Origin: Shewanella gelidii
GTDB taxonomy: Bacteria > Pseudomonadota > Gammaproteobacteria > Enterobacterales > Shewanellaceae
DNA: 64,000 nt
Direction: 5' to 3'
Assembly (NCBI RefSeq): GCF_014647855.1
Contig: NZ_BMPZ01000004.1
Coordinates: forward strand, 62,001 to 126,000
A program made the translations under genes and the position numbers. Positions 9,527 through 17,940 of this stretch are shown here, in pieces (within the stretch, counting starts at the first letter, position 1; every line of letters begins with the position of its first letter). The notes beneath the pieces are model-generated. The model did no database searches. It was given only the letters and a program-made list of their open reading frames with translations, and was not told the origin of the DNA.

Positions 9527-10560
9527 TGGCTCAGTCTCAGCTCACGTGGCCGCGTTTTATACTGGGTGCGGCCATTAAACATCATCGTCAATCTCAAGGA
9601 TTGGCCGGTTCTTCAGATGAATTGCCTGCATTAAGACGGCACTATGCTGAGCAGGTCGAGCCGGTGAGTCGCAAATTTGAAAATCAACGGGTCGCGACCC
9701 TTAAGTCATTCCGAAAGCGTTTATATCTATCACTGATGATCACCTTGGTGGTTTGTGCGGTGTTGTTACTTTTTGCGCCATACATCATGGCACAACCTAC
9801 AGTTGAAGTTTTGTGGCCGTGTGGACTAGTTATGCTTGGGCTATTTTGGTGGAGCGCATCTCCGATTCGCCGCTACCAAAGTGATATCAAAGTGCAGGTG
9901 TTTCCCCGTATATTTCGTTACTTCGGTGATGACTTCATATTCAGCGACAATCACCGCCTCAGTTTGAGCACCTTTAAACAAGCAAAAATTTTACCTCGTT
10001 ATGATAGAGCCAAACATGAAGACTATGTGCAAGGCACTTACCGAGGTGTTGAAATTGTACTGAATGAAATTGCGTTAGTTCGTCGAGTTAAGCGTCATAA
10101 TCGTACGGTTGATCAACCTGTTTTCAAAGGGCTGGCGATTGAACTGAGTTGCAAAAAACCTTTTCATGGCCATACGGTTTTGATTAAAAACCGCGGTGGC
10201 GTCATGAACTTTTTTTCTGACCGTTATGAAGGTTTGCAGCGAGTAAAGCTTGAAGATGCCAAATTTGAAAAACGTTTTGATGTATTCTCCACGGATCAAG
10301 TTGAAGCGCGTTATCTGTTAACGCTGGCCTTTATGGAGCGGCTGCAAGCGTTGGCTGCGCTATTTGGTGAAAGCTTTCAATGTGCTTTTTATCAACAAAA
10401 ACTATTCATTTTGCTGGATAGCAAAATAAACCGCTTTGAATTGGGATCTGTGTTAAAAGGTGCAAGTTTTGAACATGAATTTAGTCAGATAAATCATGAG
10501 ATGAAGCAACTCTTTGCTATTATTGATGTATTGAAATTGGACGAGTACACAGGATTGTAA
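9526..10560 (+). CDS. DUF3137 membrane protein
   Basis: 344 residues from a GTG that shares its first base with the lemA stop. No strong ribosome site is visible, so translation probably relies on coupling. Two membrane helices are evident at about 68-88 and 93-111. They are followed by a soluble domain of about 230 residues with the DUF3137 features: FPRIFRYFGDDF, the YRGVEIVLNEIAL strand, and a late FMERLQALAALFGESFQCAFY segment. Function is unknown for the family. It overlaps the following transglycosylase gene by one base, so all three genes form one transcript. Confidence 0.85.
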   Translation: MAQSQLTWPRFILGAAIKHHRQSQGLAGSSDELPALRRHYAEQVEPVSRKFENQRVATLKSFRKRLYLSLMITLVVCAVLLLFAPYIMAQPTVEVLWPCGLVMLGLFWWSASPIRRYQSDIKVQVFPRIFRYFGDDFIFSDNHRLSLSTFKQAKILPRYDRAKHEDYVQGTYRGVEIVLNEIALVRRVKRHNRTVDQPVFKGLAIELSCKKPFHGHTVLIKNRGGVMNFFSDRYEGLQRVKLEDAKFEKRFDVFSTDQVEARYLLTLAFMERLQALAALFGESFQCAFYQQKLFILLDSKINRFELGSVLKGASFEHEFSQINHEMKQLFAIIDVLKLDEYTGL

Positions 10561-11339
10561 TGACCCAAGCACAATCATCTTCTTTTTTGCCTGCAACGAG
10601 TGGCCACTCCCGTGACGATTTATGTGCCACCATCAAATCGACTTATCTCACTGTAATTGTGGCAGGACTGTGTGCGTTCTCTTTAAACTTATCTGCTCAA
10701 CCTAAAGATGCGAAACAAGCTGCATCGACCAAGCCTCATATTGTTGCAAGCTTTGCCGAGAAAGGGCTGAGCCATTCAAAAAAGCATGAAAAAGTTCAGG
10801 TTTATCAATATGAACAAGCGAATGGTGTCATGGTGTTTAGCGATACGAGGCCAGCGCAGGGCAATTTTCAGGTTCATTTGTATGATTGTTTTGCGTGTAA
10901 ACCAGAATCGAACATTAATTGGAAATCGATTAAATTGTTTACCAAAGCGCATCAAAATATTATAGAGCTAGCGGCAAAGCAACACCGATTGGAGCCCGCG
11001 TTGATCCGTGCAGTGATTCACGCAGAGTCTGCTTTTGATGCTAAAGCTATATCGCGCTCCGGAGCGATGGGGTTAATGCAACTCATGCCTGATACTGCCA
11101 ATGATATGGGAGTACTGAATGCATTTAAGCCTGAGCAAAACATTCAAGGGGGCAGCCGATATTTAGCGCAAATGCTTGATCGGTTCGATGGTGATATTAC
11201 TTTGGCGTGTGCCGCATATAATGCTGGGCCGACAACGGTGACTCAATATCGTGGTGTTCCACCGTATCCAGAAACCCAAGCCTACGTCGAGCGAGTCCAA
11301 ATCCTGTTAGAGCGTTATCGCAAAGCTGCACGTAGCTAA
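10560..11339 (+). CDS. Lytic transglycosylase, SLT domain
   Basis: 259 residues. A hydrophobic signal or anchor lies at about 27-46, after an unusual polar N-terminal extension. A short DUF4124-like strand region (80-108) contains VYQYEQANGVMVFSD. The C-terminal Slt domain (about 126-245) has catalytic Glu156 in AVIHAESAFD, the SGAMGLMQLMP motif at 167-177 and AAYNAGP. Such enzymes cleave peptidoglycan to 1,6-anhydro-MurNAc products in the periplasm. The ATG overlaps the DUF3137 stop by one base. Its place in the lemA operon suggests that the LemA/DUF3137 pair acts at the cell envelope. It converges on the regulator at 11357 with a gap of 17 bases. Confidence 0.9.
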   Translation: MTQAQSSSFLPATSGHSRDDLCATIKSTYLTVIVAGLCAFSLNLSAQPKDAKQAASTKPHIVASFAEKGLSHSKKHEKVQVYQYEQANGVMVFSDTRPAQGNFQVHLYDCFACKPESNINWKSIKLFTKAHQNIIELAAKQHRLEPALIRAVIHAESAFDAKAISRSGAMGLMQLMPDTANDMGVLNAFKPEQNIQGGSRYLAQMLDRFDGDITLACAAYNAGPTTVTQYRGVPPYPETQAYVERVQILLERYRKAARS

Positions 11340-11356
11340 CCTTGTTTAGTACTGGT

Positions 11357-11989
11357 TCAGCTGCACGGCGTAATTCTGTAGCTGCATCGGATGCCACCAG
11401 ACAGAAGGTGTTGTTCGCGCTGGACCTTCGCGGGTGAAAATATCTGTTGAAACATCAACAGTTCGCCCTCACAAAACCCTTGGCATTGGCTTGCCGCAGC
11501 GCAAATAGGGCAATGGTTTTCAATGAGCAAATAGCTATCATCATGTTGAAGCCAACTCGCCATATAACCCTCATTGCTTCTGAGCTCTGTTAATCGTTTC
11601 AGCTTTTCTTCAAGATTGGTGTGACTCGCCAGTTGTTGCAAGTAGTGCTCAGAGATTTGTTGCTGACGTTGCTCCACAACCTGAGACAGCCCTGCTTGGC
11701 CAAACACTTGCGTGATATTTTCAATGAGCTGCACGGTTAAATCAGCATGGCGATTGGGAAAGTGCTCATTAGACTTTTCGGCGAGCCTCCACAATCGGCT
11801 GGGACGGCCACGACCTTTTGCTTCATCCACGTAGCTGACGTGCCCCGAGCAATGTAATTGTTGCAGATGCTGTCTGGCGCCCATCGATGTCATGGATAAG
11901 CGGGCACCAATTTCTTTTGCCGTCATTGGTTGCTGGGTTTTTAAGAGGTGCAGTATTTTGTCGGTACTTGCTGACATCAAGGTGTCCAT
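11357..11989 (-). CDS. HTH regulator with C-terminal Cys cluster (SufR-like)
   Basis: 210 residues. The N-terminal winged helix-turn-helix (about 10-70) includes KEIGARLSMTSMGARQHLQQL and a GRGRPSRLWRL wing. The C-terminal region carries Cys160, Cys163, Cys169, Cys173 and Cys202 in the pattern CPIC, CQGFC and RCSYRI. This layout resembles the SufR and related Fe-S-sensing regulators, in which cysteines here bind an iron-sulfur cluster. That the protein binds a cluster is an inference. The start is uncertain: ATG 11989 or ATG 11977. It is not next to Fe-S assembly genes; nfuA lies 21 kb away. Its targets are unknown. Confidence 0.78.
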   Translation of the reverse strand: MDTLMSASTDKILHLLKTQQPMTAKEIGARLSMTSMGARQHLQQLHCSGHVSYVDEAKGRGRPSRLWRLAEKSNEHFPNRHADLTVQLIENITQVFGQAGLSQVVEQRQQQISEHYLQQLASHTNLEEKLKRLTELRSNEGYMASWLQHDDSYLLIENHCPICAAASQCQGFCEGELLMFQQIFSPAKVQREQHLLSGGIRCSYRITPCS

Positions 11990-12117
11990 TCATGTACTTA
12001 GTGACGATAGTTTTAGAATAAAGCAAACCATTACTTTATAAAAGGGGGGGAAACCCTCGTCGGTGAAGCAGAGTGGCGCATGCAACGCTTCGCTCTATGT
12101 AAGCCCCCAGTATGTCG

Positions 12118-12960
12118 TTACTCTTCAACTTCCCACTGAACAGTCACACAGCCACCACCTTCATTGAGTCGTTTGTGCAGACAATCAACGGTTTCTTTTG
12201 CTGCTTCGTCTAGTTGCCATGGCGGGTTAATGACCCAGAGCCCAGCTGCTGTCATGCCAAAAGCATGGCTATCGGGTTTTACGCTTTGTTCTATTCGCAA
12301 TTGGCGACGAATACCACTTTGCTTGAGCCGATTAAGCATCGATTCTGTTTGAGCCCGATCCACGACTGGGTACCACAGCATAAATGTACCCGTTGCAAAT
12401 TTCTTGTGGGCTTTAATGATCGCGTTGGCAACTTCAACATAGTCAGTTTTAATTTCATAACTTGGGTCGATCAGCACAACACCTCGACGCTCGATTGGCG
12501 GTACGGCCGCCATTAACCCTTTTAAACCGTCGGTTTTTAAAACTTTGACAGAGCGGTCGCCCTGAAATTGCTCGTTGAGCAAGTCAAAATCTCTAGGGTG
12601 TAACTCATGCAGAACCATGCGATCTTTCTGACGCATATTCATATCAACAAATGCCGGTGAGCCAGGGTAAAAGCTAAGCTCTTCTTTGCCTTGATTAAAG
12701 TGGCGTACATCGGCGACATAATTGACGAGCGCTTCAGGCAAATCATCTTGCTGCCAAAGCTTAGCAATACCGTCAAGGTATTCCCCCGTTTTTTGGGCAA
12801 ACTCATCGGTCAACGCATAACCACCCGCACCTGCATGGGTATCGATATAGGCCATCGGTTTATCTTTCTTGTGCATGAGCTTGAGCACTTGCAGCAACAT
12901 TGTGTGCTTCAGTACATCTGCATAATTTCCAGCGTGGTAACCGTGGCGATAACTGAGCAT
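12118..12960 (-). CDS. rlmJ: 23S rRNA (adenine-2030-N6)-methyltransferase RlmJ
   Basis: 280 residues, the same length as E. coli RlmJ, when started at the ATG at 12960 (LSYRHGYHAGNYADVLKH). AGGAA precedes it with good spacing, so a longer upstream frame to 13011 is rejected. Features are the HAGNYADVLKH N-terminus, the DTHAGAGGY SAM-binding loop and the catalytic motif IV as DPSYEIKTDY near residue 165, where the second Pro of the usual DPPY is Ser. It methylates A2030 of 23S rRNA. It is a single-gene unit, and RsmJ, another rRNA methyltransferase, lies divergently upstream. Confidence 0.93.
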   Translation of the reverse strand: MLSYRHGYHAGNYADVLKHTMLLQVLKLMHKKDKPMAYIDTHAGAGGYALTDEFAQKTGEYLDGIAKLWQQDDLPEALVNYVADVRHFNQGKEELSFYPGSPAFVDMNMRQKDRMVLHELHPRDFDLLNEQFQGDRSVKVLKTDGLKGLMAAVPPIERRGVVLIDPSYEIKTDYVEVANAIIKAHKKFATGTFMLWYPVVDRAQTESMLNRLKQSGIRRQLRIEQSVKPDSHAFGMTAAGLWVINPPWQLDEAAKETVDCLHKRLNEGGGCVTVQWEVEE

Positions 12961-13242
12961 TGACGTTCCTAAATATGTGTCGATGGAATGGCAGTATGGC
13001 ATGGAAGCCAATTGTTGCGGATCCGAAATGAATTGGCGCTGATTATAACCATCTTCACCCTTAACCCCTAATTGAACTTTGAATGGAATTCGTCCGCGGT
13101 GCGATAGAAGTTTTAAGGGACGACTTTAGGGCAATGATGTCAACTCAATGCTGTAAGTTACAAATGCATAGCATATCTTCCTGCAACAGGTTTTGGCATA
13201 ATATCAAGATTCCAAAGATGACCATGTATTGAGCCCACGCCT

Positions 13243-14019
13243 TTGAATCCAACACACAATCAGCCGACCTTCCCAGTGTCTTTTAATCGTCACTTTCCAA
13301 CCCTAGAGGCGATTTGCCAGCGCTGGAATCTGTTGTTTGATGCCAACGCAGCATTTGAGCTAGTGTTTGACGACAATCGCCTCACGTTGTTCAAACGAGA
13401 TGAGCCCAAATTGAGTGGGATTTGCGTGGACTTCGTCGCCGGGGCGGTTGCCCATCGCCGCAAGTTTGGTGGTGGTCGAGGTCAGGCGATTGCCAAAGCG
13501 GTTGGATTGAAATCAGGTGCGAATCCTAGTGTGGTTGACGGTACCGCCGGTTTAGGTCGTGATGCATTTGTTCTCGCTAGTCTAGGTTGCGAAGTGACGA
13601 TGATTGAGCGTCATCCTGTGGTCGCAGCCTTGCTTGAAGATGGCTTACGCCGTGCGTATGAAGATGTCGAAATTGGCGAGTGGATGCAGCAGCGCATGCA
13701 GCTGGTACATGGTTCAAGTTTACAGGCACTCGCACAGCTGCAAAACCAGTTTGATGTGGTTTATCTTGATCCGATGTATCCCCATCGCGAGAAGTCGGCC
13801 TTAGTGAAAAAAGAGATGCGCGTGTTTCAATCTTTAGTCGGCGCCGATCTTGATGCTGACGGCCTGCTTGCTCCTGCCTTGCAATTGGCAACTAAGCGAG
13901 TTGTCGTCAAACGCCCAGACTATGCTGAAGACCTTGATGGCGTGAAACCCAGTACGGTGATTAAGCAAAAGAAAAATCGTTTTGATATTTACGTCAAAGC
14001 AGCAATGGCAATGAGCTAG
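13243..14019 (+). CDS. rsmJ: 16S rRNA (guanine-1516-N2)-methyltransferase RsmJ
   Basis: 258 residues as annotated from a TTG at 13243. No clear ribosome site is seen, and a GTG at 13276 is an alternative. The SAM-binding loop [20 protein letters not shown] (about residues 91-110), the acidic motif II (MIERHP) and the catalytic [11 protein letters not shown] motif (about 170-180) are all intact. A conserved [13 protein letters not shown] block precedes the SAM loop, as in E. coli RsmJ (YhiQ). It methylates G1516 in 16S rRNA. It is preceded by a 280-base divergent intergenic region shared with rlmJ, but the two genes are transcribed in opposite directions. Confidence 0.92.
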   Translation: MNPTHNQPTFPVSFNRHFPTLEAICQRWNLLFDANAAFELVFDDNRLTLFKRDEPKLSGICVDFVAGAVAHRRKFGGGRGQAIAKAVGLKSGANPSVVDGTAGLGRDAFVLASLGCEVTMIERHPVVAALLEDGLRRAYEDVEIGEWMQQRMQLVHGSSLQALAQLQNQFDVVYLDPMYPHREKSALVKKEMRVFQSLVGADLDADGLLAPALQLATKRVVVKRPDYAEDLDGVKPSTVIKQKKNRFDIYVKAAMAMS

Positions 14020-14258
14020 GTACCGAAGTCACCCCAAGCAAGCGTTGCTGTCGCTGAACTTAAATCAAGCAACCATAGTTTTATTTCTGTAGCTATTCGT
14101 CAGCTTCTCGCTAATAACTTTTCTGATTTGATGGCGATATAGCAGAATGTGCTTGGCATAAACGCCATCATCGCATTTTGCACCCGTGGAACGTTGAGCC
14201 TTGAGTTGTTCTATAAATAATTGTTCATCCACACAAATTGAGATCTGTGTCTTATAAC

Positions 14259-14278
14259 ATATGTGAAATTTCACATAT
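14259..14278. promoter_or_regulatory. Perfect 20-bp palindrome upstream of the ArsP-type permease
   Basis: ATATGTGAAATTTCACATAT is a perfect dyad with no spacer, ending 33 bases before the permease ATG. Its half-site and position fit an operator for a dimeric repressor such as an ArsR-family protein. It is not a CRP site, because the TGTGA/TCACA halves are 4 rather than 6 bases apart. Confidence 0.65.
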
Positions 14279-14311
14279 TGTTTGAGCTAAGTTGATTCTC
14301 AGGTTGCTCTC

Positions 14312-15325
14312 ATGTTCCAGATATTTACTGATTTTGCCTCTTGGTTAGTTTACGGCGTGTTTGGGATCTCTCCCGAGAGCGCATGGGGACCTGCGCTGCA
14401 CTTTTTTGTTGAGGACGTAAGTAAAATCTACGTCTTGCTGGTGGTCATGATTTATCTGATTGCTTGGCTACGGGCTTCGCTGAATGTTGAGCGGGTGCGA
14501 GATTATTTGGCGGGCAAGCATCGTGGGCTCGGCTACTTCATGGGGGCTGGCTTTGGTGCGATTACCCCATTTTGCTCCTGTTCTAGCATTCCTGTATTTC
14601 TCGGCTTTACCTCGGCGGGCATTCCCATTGGCATAACGATGAGCTTTCTGCTCACTTCACCATTAATCAATGAAGTGGCGATTTTGCTTTTACTGAGCTT
14701 GCTTGGGATTGAGTTTACGTTGCTGTATGTGGTGGTTGGTATGAGTATCGGCATGTTGGGTGGCTGGTTTTTAGATACCATTCGAGCTGAGCGTTGGTTG
14801 CAATCATTTGCTGCAAAAGCTTTGCAACAGGCACAGGCAAAGCCAGCAGCAGAGCAAGGAAAAACGGAGTTACAGAACGAACAAGCTGCTCGCTTATCGC
14901 TGGCCGAGCGCCATGATTTTGCCAAATCAGAGCTTACGGATATCTTTAGTCGGGTCTGGAAGTGGGTCATCATTGGTGTCGGTGCTGGCGCCGCGCTTCA
15001 TGGCTTTGTACCAGAAGGTTGGATTGAAGCGAACCTTGGCGCTGGACAGTGGTGGAGTGTGCCTGCTGCTGTGTTATTGGGGATCCCGCTATATTCGAAT
15101 GCAACAGGGGTTATTCCTGTGATGGAAAGCTTAATCGTTAATGGCCTGCCTGTTGGGACGACACTCGCATTTTGTATGAGCACCGTGGCCGCGAGTTTTC
15201 CAGAATTCATTTTGCTAAAACAAGTGATGCAGTTGCGCCTATTAGGCATTATTTTTGTCATGCTATTACTGGCATTTACCTTTGTCGGGTGGATTTTCAA
15301 TGCGCTTGGTCCATTGCTGGTTTAG
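14312..15325 (+). CDS. ArsP/DUF318-type permease (UPF0718, two-cysteine membrane protein)
   Basis: 337 residues with about eight membrane helices. The hallmark of the PF03773 permease family is present near residues 83-110: TPFCSCSSIPVFLGFTSAG followed by the SPLINEVAILLL segment. The paired Cys-x-Cys and Ser residues are important in ArsP-type transporters, which extrude trivalent organoarsenicals. Other relatives are linked to heavy metals or to unknown thiol-reactive substrates. A second, related half with IPLYSNATGVIPVMESL lies near residues 255-275. The small CxxC protein follows 115 bases downstream, a common pairing. The palindrome at 14259-14278 probably controls this unit. Confidence 0.85.
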   Translation: MFQIFTDFASWLVYGVFGISPESAWGPALHFFVEDVSKIYVLLVVMIYLIAWLRASLNVERVRDYLAGKHRGLGYFMGAGFGAITPFCSCSSIPVFLGFTSAGIPIGITMSFLLTSPLINEVAILLLLSLLGIEFTLLYVVVGMSIGMLGGWFLDTIRAERWLQSFAAKALQQAQAKPAAEQGKTELQNEQAARLSLAERHDFAKSELTDIFSRVWKWVIIGVGAGAALHGFVPEGWIEANLGAGQWWSVPAAVLLGIPLYSNATGVIPVMESLIVNGLPVGTTLAFCMSTVAASFPEFILLKQVMQLRLLGIIFVMLLLAFTFVGWIFNALGPLLV

Positions 15326-15440
15326 TGTCATTGCCATATGAAAAAAGGTGAGAACCCCGTCTAAGTGTGGTAAGGCGAATACAATAGAGTTCGGTTATTC
15401 ATTCATAAAACGATTAATAAGAGAAACAGGAATATTCAAT

Positions 15441-15674
15441 ATGAAATCAGTAAAGGTATTAGGATCGGGCTGTAAAAAATGTGAACAAACCGCGGAGATT
15501 ATTCATCAGGTTGCTGCAGATTTAGAGGTGAGCATTGAACTGGAGAAAGTCACTGATATGGCGCAAATTATGGCTTATGGCGTCATGAGCACGCCCGCGA
15601 TTGTGATTGATGAGCAGGTGGTTCATAAGGGCAGTAAGCCGGATGCAGCTCAAGTTGCGGCCTTACTGAGTTAA
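15441..15674 (+). CDS. Small redox-active disulfide protein (thioredoxin-like, CxxC)
   Basis: 77 residues from the ATG at 15441, with AGGA upstream. A longer frame starting at 15348 has no ribosome site and would add an unrelated tail. It has a thioredoxin fold: Cys11-Lys-Lys-Cys14 follows VKVLGSG, and the STPAIVIDEQVVHKG segment holds the cis-Pro. Proteins of this kind (redox-active disulfide protein 2 family) regularly sit next to ArsP/DUF318 permeases. A role in passing electrons or a metalloid to the permease is inferred from context only. It probably shares the transcript from the palindrome promoter. Confidence 0.88.
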   Translation: MKSVKVLGSGCKKCEQTAEIIHQVAADLEVSIELEKVTDMAQIMAYGVMSTPAIVIDEQVVHKGSKPDAAQVAALLS

Positions 15675-15701
15675 CGAACTCCTCTCCATGAAAGGTCAAT
15701 G

Positions 15702-15731
15702 TGGCTGATGCACGAGCAACTGCGTCAGCCA
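15702..15731. terminator. Hairpin between convergent genes
   Basis: The TGGCTGATGC and GCGTCAGCCA arms pair over 10 bp with one mismatch or G-T pair around a 10-base loop. They lie between the CxxC protein and the convergent 730-residue gene. The T run is weak (TTTCTT), so termination efficiency is uncertain. Confidence 0.5.
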
Positions 15732-15747
15732 TTTCTTATCAGAACCG

Positions 15748-17940
15748 TTATTTGTTCGGATCCTCTTTTTGGTTGATGAGCAGAATGACGAGCATGATGC
15801 CAAATAAGGTCACAATACTGACTTGCAAGCCTCCGGAGACCTGAATACCGAGTTTACTGCCATTGAGGATATCGAAGATATCTTTAAGAGCACCTACTGA
15901 AATCAGTGCCATCGAGCCTGAAAGCACACTGGTAAGGCGCTTGGTATTGCGTGATTTAATCCGAGCATGCAGTTTGGCGGTCTCAGTAATAATTTCGTCT
16001 TGGCGTGCCTGGATCTTATTGAGAGTTTTCTGAGTGCGAATGTGGAGTTTATCAAAGTCCATTTGCTGAAAGACTTTGTGGATCATTCGGGTGTGATCGG
16101 GGAAGGTCATCATGCTGCCAGCATTGATGAGTTCGAGCAGCCAATGGGCATCTTGGGTAAATTGTTTCAGGCATTGTCCTTCTTTTGTGAGCCTTTTAAT
16201 TCTGGCCTCTAAACTGGCCACGGATTGTTTTTGCTGCTCGCCTTTTTGCTCGAGGGTAGTCGTCAGCTGTTTATCGAGTAGCTTATTGGTGAGGTGGAAT
16301 AGGTTGTTAATCGCCGCGGCGACTTCCATCATCTCTGCAGATTGTTCTATGACCCAGTTGGGCTGCTGCAATAAGCCAAGTACGCATTCATGGTGATTGG
16401 TAAAAACAAACTCATCATGGTTGTAGCAATCGGCATTGAGGTTGAGCTCTTCGGGGGTCACGGTACGTAAACACCAGTCATCAACGGCGCTTCTCAGCTC
16501 CCTTTGCTGCAGTACAAAGGCAGGATAGGCAACATGGGACTTTAGCGATCGTGCTGTAATCGGTCGAGTTTCATTCTCTATACGCTCAACAACGCGATCC
16601 AAAATGGTTGCCACATAGCGATTCTCGCGCTCATTAAACGTTAGAATATCTGGTACCGGATGCTCATTTTGTGCAAAGCATTCAGATAGAGATTGTCCAA
16701 GTTTGCTAAACCGGTCATTGACGAACTCTTCAAGCAAGCCAAATGATTGGCCGTGGCAGCGCATTTGCTGGTCCATTGCAAACGAGGTACCTAATGACAT
16801 GGCATGACGCACCCCACTGGCACTTGTGCCATCGAGGGCGGCCTTGAGGTTTAATGAAAAAACACCCATTGGGTAGTAAATCAGTTCGACTTCAAATTCG
16901 AGCTGCCTGTTTTCATCCCCTTGATTACGAAATGGTAGGGTGAGACTGGGAAGTTGCCAAGAGTAGATGTCTTCAAAGTCCTTGGCGATACCCGCCCAAA
17001 TATCATTGAGCAAATTGCGTTGTGGGCCACTGCCTCCCCACTGGGAGAGGTAGAGCGGATGGCTTTGCGGCGCCTGGGAAACGACATCACATAGCGATTG
17101 CCTTAGCTCACGGCTCACTACATGGTTCACATTGGCGAAATAAGAAATGCGGATACTGCCTCGCTCAACGATCAGCGCTCCACTATTTTGTTCCCGATGT
17201 TCACTCAAAAATGTAAGCGGTGGCCATAGTGCTTCCAAATCGGTGGACATGATGTAGCGGTCGTCATCGGTCAACGCGGCAACGGCAGCGGAAAATTGAG
17301 GTCGCAGTGTTTGCATTTGATGACGCAATTGTTCTGGATCGCCCCAACGAATTGCGCAGAGCTGCGCAATCACAGCCACACCTTGACTGAAATGCTCGTA
17401 GGCGGAAAACTCAGGAGCGAGGTGGCTTTGAAACAGTTGTTGCTCTAATCCATTAAACTGAGACTGTAGTTGTTCGATTTGCTGAAGATGCGACTTAATA
17501 TTTTGGGTGGCATCGGCCATTAGCCACTCTTGGCTGGTGTAGATGCCTCGGTCGATATAGCAAATATCAATTTGTATTGCTGCATACTTTTGTAACGCAA
17601 GATTGAGTGGTGATTCAGGTAAAGATTGCAGTGCCGTCACGCTCGAGCGGACTAGGGTTTCGGCATGCAGGTACCAATTACTTTCTTCGACTTCTTGGCG
17701 TGCGTAGCTATAGCTGGCGCAAAAAAACAGCATGGTTTCGATGGCGTTGAGTTCAGCAAAGTCATTTGGCTTTAGGTGTGGACTATCTTCTAGCTGTTGG
17801 GTGAGTGCGTATGCCGCAGAGCCCATTTGTTGTAACTCTTTACTGGCCCAATGGAAGCAAGCTTCGAAATCTTCTGAACGAATGAAGGCAAAGAATTCGG
17901 TAAGAATGGATTGCTGTGATGTATCTTGATCCAGAGTCAT
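15748..17940 (-). CDS. Unrecognised 730-residue protein with coiled coil and C-terminal membrane hairpin
   Basis: I do not recognise the family. The N-terminal 230 residues are helical and look like packed repeats. About 255-400 is mixed alpha/beta, with strand-rich segments such as GSIRISYFANVNHVV and FEVELIYYPMGVFSLNL. About 400-660 is helical with strong coiled-coil character near 555-660. Two membrane helices follow close together near 669-690 and 704-724, with a basic stretch before the first and a short charged tail. A large cytoplasmic domain, a long stalk and a terminal two-helix hairpin resemble CorA-type channels in layout, but the GMN signature of CorA is absent. The ATG overlaps the stop of the upstream acetyltransferase (ATGA), so the two are co-translated. 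Confidence 0.6.
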   Translation of the reverse strand: MTLDQDTSQQSILTEFFAFIRSEDFEACFHWASKELQQMGSAAYALTQQLEDSPHLKPNDFAELNAIETMLFFCASYSYARQEVEESNWYLHAETLVRSSVTALQSLPESPLNLALQKYAAIQIDICYIDRGIYTSQEWLMADATQNIKSHLQQIEQLQSQFNGLEQQLFQSHLAPEFSAYEHFSQGVAVIAQLCAIRWGDPEQLRHQMQTLRPQFSAAVAALTDDDRYIMSTDLEALWPPLTFLSEHREQNSGALIVERGSIRISYFANVNHVVSRELRQSLCDVVSQAPQSHPLYLSQWGGSGPQRNLLNDIWAGIAKDFEDIYSWQLPSLTLPFRNQGDENRQLEFEVELIYYPMGVFSLNLKAALDGTSASGVRHAMSLGTSFAMDQQMRCHGQSFGLLEEFVNDRFSKLGQSLSECFAQNEHPVPDILTFNERENRYVATILDRVVERIENETRPITARSLKSHVAYPAFVLQQRELRSAVDDWCLRTVTPEELNLNADCYNHDEFVFTNHHECVLGLLQQPNWVIEQSAEMMEVAAAINNLFHLTNKLLDKQLTTTLEQKGEQQKQSVASLEARIKRLTKEGQCLKQFTQDAHWLLELINAGSMMTFPDHTRMIHKVFQQMDFDKLHIRTQKTLNKIQARQDEIITETAKLHARIKSRNTKRLTSVLSGSMALISVGALKDIFDILNGSKLGIQVSGGLQVSIVTLFGIMLVILLINQKEDPNK

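Noticed and set aside
12040..12055. G-rich run upstream of the SufR-like regulator as a G-quadruplex
   Set aside because: There is one run of seven or so G and no further G tracts at suitable spacing.
14065..14274. 69-residue minus-strand frame ahead of the ArsP-type permease
   Set aside because: It starts at a GTG inside the palindrome, has no ribosome site and no recognisable domain. It is not an ArsR-type regulator.
14259..14278. CRP site reading of the palindrome
   Set aside because: The TGTGA and TCACA halves are separated by four bases instead of the six that CRP requires.
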